A DNA stretch of 64,000 nucleotides from the NCBI GenBank assembly GCA_020353515.1, contig CP070695.1:737065-801064 (forward strand), read 5' to 3'. Positions 63,139-64,000 of the stretch are shown piece after piece (position 1 is the stretch's first letter; each line of letters begins with the position of its first letter). Below the pieces are notes generated by a model that worked only from the letters and a program-made list of their open reading frames with translations, was not told the origin of the DNA and did no database searches. The translations under genes and the position numbers were made by a program. The stretch is from Candidatus Heimdallarchaeota archaeon (GTDB lineage Archaea; Asgardarchaeota; Heimdallarchaeia; Hodarchaeales; Hodarchaeaceae).

Positions 63139-63924
63139 TTATCCTCCTAATCTATCCTGTGCAGTAAGCGCTGCACCATAAGCACTCACGAATTCAGGTG
63201 CAATGGGATCTTTTGGTACAAAGATCTCACAATCAAGGTTTCGTTTCATTGAATCGACAAAACCAATATTATTCGCGACACCCCCAACAAGAGCCACATC
63301 CTGTTCAATACCAACTCTACGAGCCATACTTGTAATTCTATCTGCTATTGCATCATGTACAGCACGTACAATGTCTTCCTTCGGGGTTTTTTGATGTATC
63401 AATGATACTACCTCTGACTCAGCAAAAATAGTGCATTGTGCATTCATTGGGACTGGTTTTGTGGACTTTAATGAAAGATCTCCCATTTCTTCGATATCTA
63501 GTTCCAAAGCTCTTGCCATCGCTTCAGTAAATGCCCCAGCTCCAGCTGCACATTTCTCATTGATACCGAAATCAACAACTTTTCCTTCTTCATTAAGCCG
63601 GATAGCTCTACCCTCTTCTGCACCAACATCGATCACAGTTCGAACAGATGGGAAGATTGTTGATATCCCCTTTGCATTTGCACTAATTTCAGTTACGGTA
63701 TCATTTGCGTGGGTAGCTGCATCCATTCCTGCACCTGTAGCTGTTAAATGTTCAATATCATCTTTTGTGATTCCAGCTTCTGTTAATGCTTTATTTAATG
63801 CTTGCTCCTCGGACGCTTTCTGATCAAATCCACTCGGGGCTGAAGAAATTGCTAAAATTTCTCCATTTTTTAAAATAATCGCTTTTGTGTTTTTGGCTCC
63901 AAAATCCATACCTATTGCTACCAT
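63139..63924 (-). CDS. Benzoyl-CoA-reductase-type ATPase subunit (BcrD/BzdP-like)
   Basis: This 261-residue ASKHA subunit has MDFGAKNTKA (about 6-15) as phosphate 1 and DVGAEEGRAIR where the partner has DMGGQD, a difference known for the BcrD/BzdP branch. It also has KCAAGAGAF and NAQCTIFAESE cluster cysteines and GGVANN. The start is ATG 63924 after GGTGA. It lies 4 bases from the BcrA-type gene, so the two are made in equal amounts. Confidence 0.9.
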   Translation of the reverse strand: MVAIGMDFGAKNTKAIILKNGEILAISSAPSGFDQKASEEQALNKALTEAGITKDDIEHLTATGAGMDAATHANDTVTEISANAKGISTIFPSVRTVIDVGAEEGRAIRLNEEGKVVDFGINEKCAAGAGAFTEAMARALELDIEEMGDLSLKSTKPVPMNAQCTIFAESEVVSLIHQKTPKEDIVRAVHDAIADRITSMARRVGIEQDVALVGGVANNIGFVDSMKRNLDCEIFVPKDPIAPEFVSAYGAALTAQDRLGG

Positions 63925-63944
63925 ATGATTTCACCTTGGTTTTA

Positions 63945-64000
63945 TTACTCCGCTACTAACTCTATTCCAAGAGACTCCATAAAAGCGTCAATTCGTGTCA
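63945..64000 (-). CDS. Dehydratase/reductase subunit, C-terminal end (partial)
   Basis: The frame enters from beyond the window and ends at TAA 63945-63947. The 17 visible residues read TRIDAFMESLGIELVAE; a TR-x-x-AF-x-E ending is typical of the HgdB/BcrB/BcrC family. Placed 20 bases before the ATPase genes, it is probably the catalytic subunit of the complex. Identification rests on this short tail and the context. Confidence 0.6.
   Translation of the reverse strand, partial: TRIDAFMESLGIELVAE

Noticed and set aside
63431..63823. Plus-strand frame opposite the BcrD-type gene
   Set aside because: It is a shadow of the real ATPase gene; the Ser/Ala-rich translation has no domain pattern.
1..64000. 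Search for tRNA, rRNA and CRISPR arrays by eye
   Set aside because: No cloverleaf with a GGTTCGAATCC-like arm, no rRNA-like conserved block and no repeat-spacer array was found; a covariance-model scan would be decisive.

Overview
The window comes from an AT-rich archaeal chromosome, most probably an Asgard archaeon; a Heimdallarchaeia-like or Lokiarchaeia-like lineage is my guess and cannot be settled from the sequence alone. The archaeal signs are two HMf-type histones, TATA-box promoters, GGTGA-type Shine-Dalgarno sites, a transcription factor S, an AfpA-type flavoprotein, an ADP-forming acyl-CoA synthetase alpha subunit and a DUF835 response regulator. The Asgard signs are two Ras/Rab-type small GTPases next to bactofilin-like and HEAT/PC-repeat proteins. 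No rRNA, tRNA or CRISPR array was seen.

Left end (1-5.8 kb): an accessory-looking stretch. A small RHH/coiled-coil gene is translationally coupled to a complete tyrosine recombinase. A 55-residue membrane peptide follows, then a secreted NosD-like beta-helix surface protein bracketed by a 42-bp near-identical repeat built on paired ATACGTAT palindromes. After it come a free SHOCT-like mini-gene, a bactofilin-like protein and a GNAT remnant.

5.8-24 kb: PhzF isomerase, a membrane protein with a HEPN RNxxxH motif, and two paralogous histone genes with near-identical promoters and a 5'-leader hairpin kept by a compensatory change. Then come phosphoglycerate mutase, a chemoreceptor, a decayed histidine kinase, an S9 peptidase plus gamma-glutamyltransferase pair, a short RtcB paralogue, an ArsR regulator, a SHOCT-bactofilin next to an AfpA flavoprotein, and a small GTPase.

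24-45 kb: NAD salvage (pncB and pncA, divergent), a five-gene DUF4129/MoxR/DUF58 membrane operon, a dual-specificity phosphatase, a double DnaJ-type zinc-finger protein, an M20 peptidase, a second small GTPase with an altered G3 motif, a V4R-like protein, TFS, a cytidylate-kinase-like protein, a sensor kinase, a PC/HEAT-repeat protein and an acyl-CoA synthetase alpha subunit.

45-64 kb: central and acyl-CoA metabolism (SDR, crotonase, gamma-carbonic anhydrase, pyruvate kinase, a 2-hydroxyacyl-CoA dehydratase-like subunit with its ATP-dependent activator, a ketopantoate-reductase-like enzyme), small regulators and a response-regulator/kinase pair. The right end is a minus-strand operon resembling bacterial bzd/bcr genes: the end of a dehydratase/reductase subunit, two benzoyl-CoA-reductase-type ATPase subunits, a ferredoxin and an 841-residue NuoG/GltD-like oxidoreductase that would reduce the ferredoxin from NAD(P)H. 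Together these suggest an anaerobic, low-potential ferredoxin-driven acyl-CoA metabolism.
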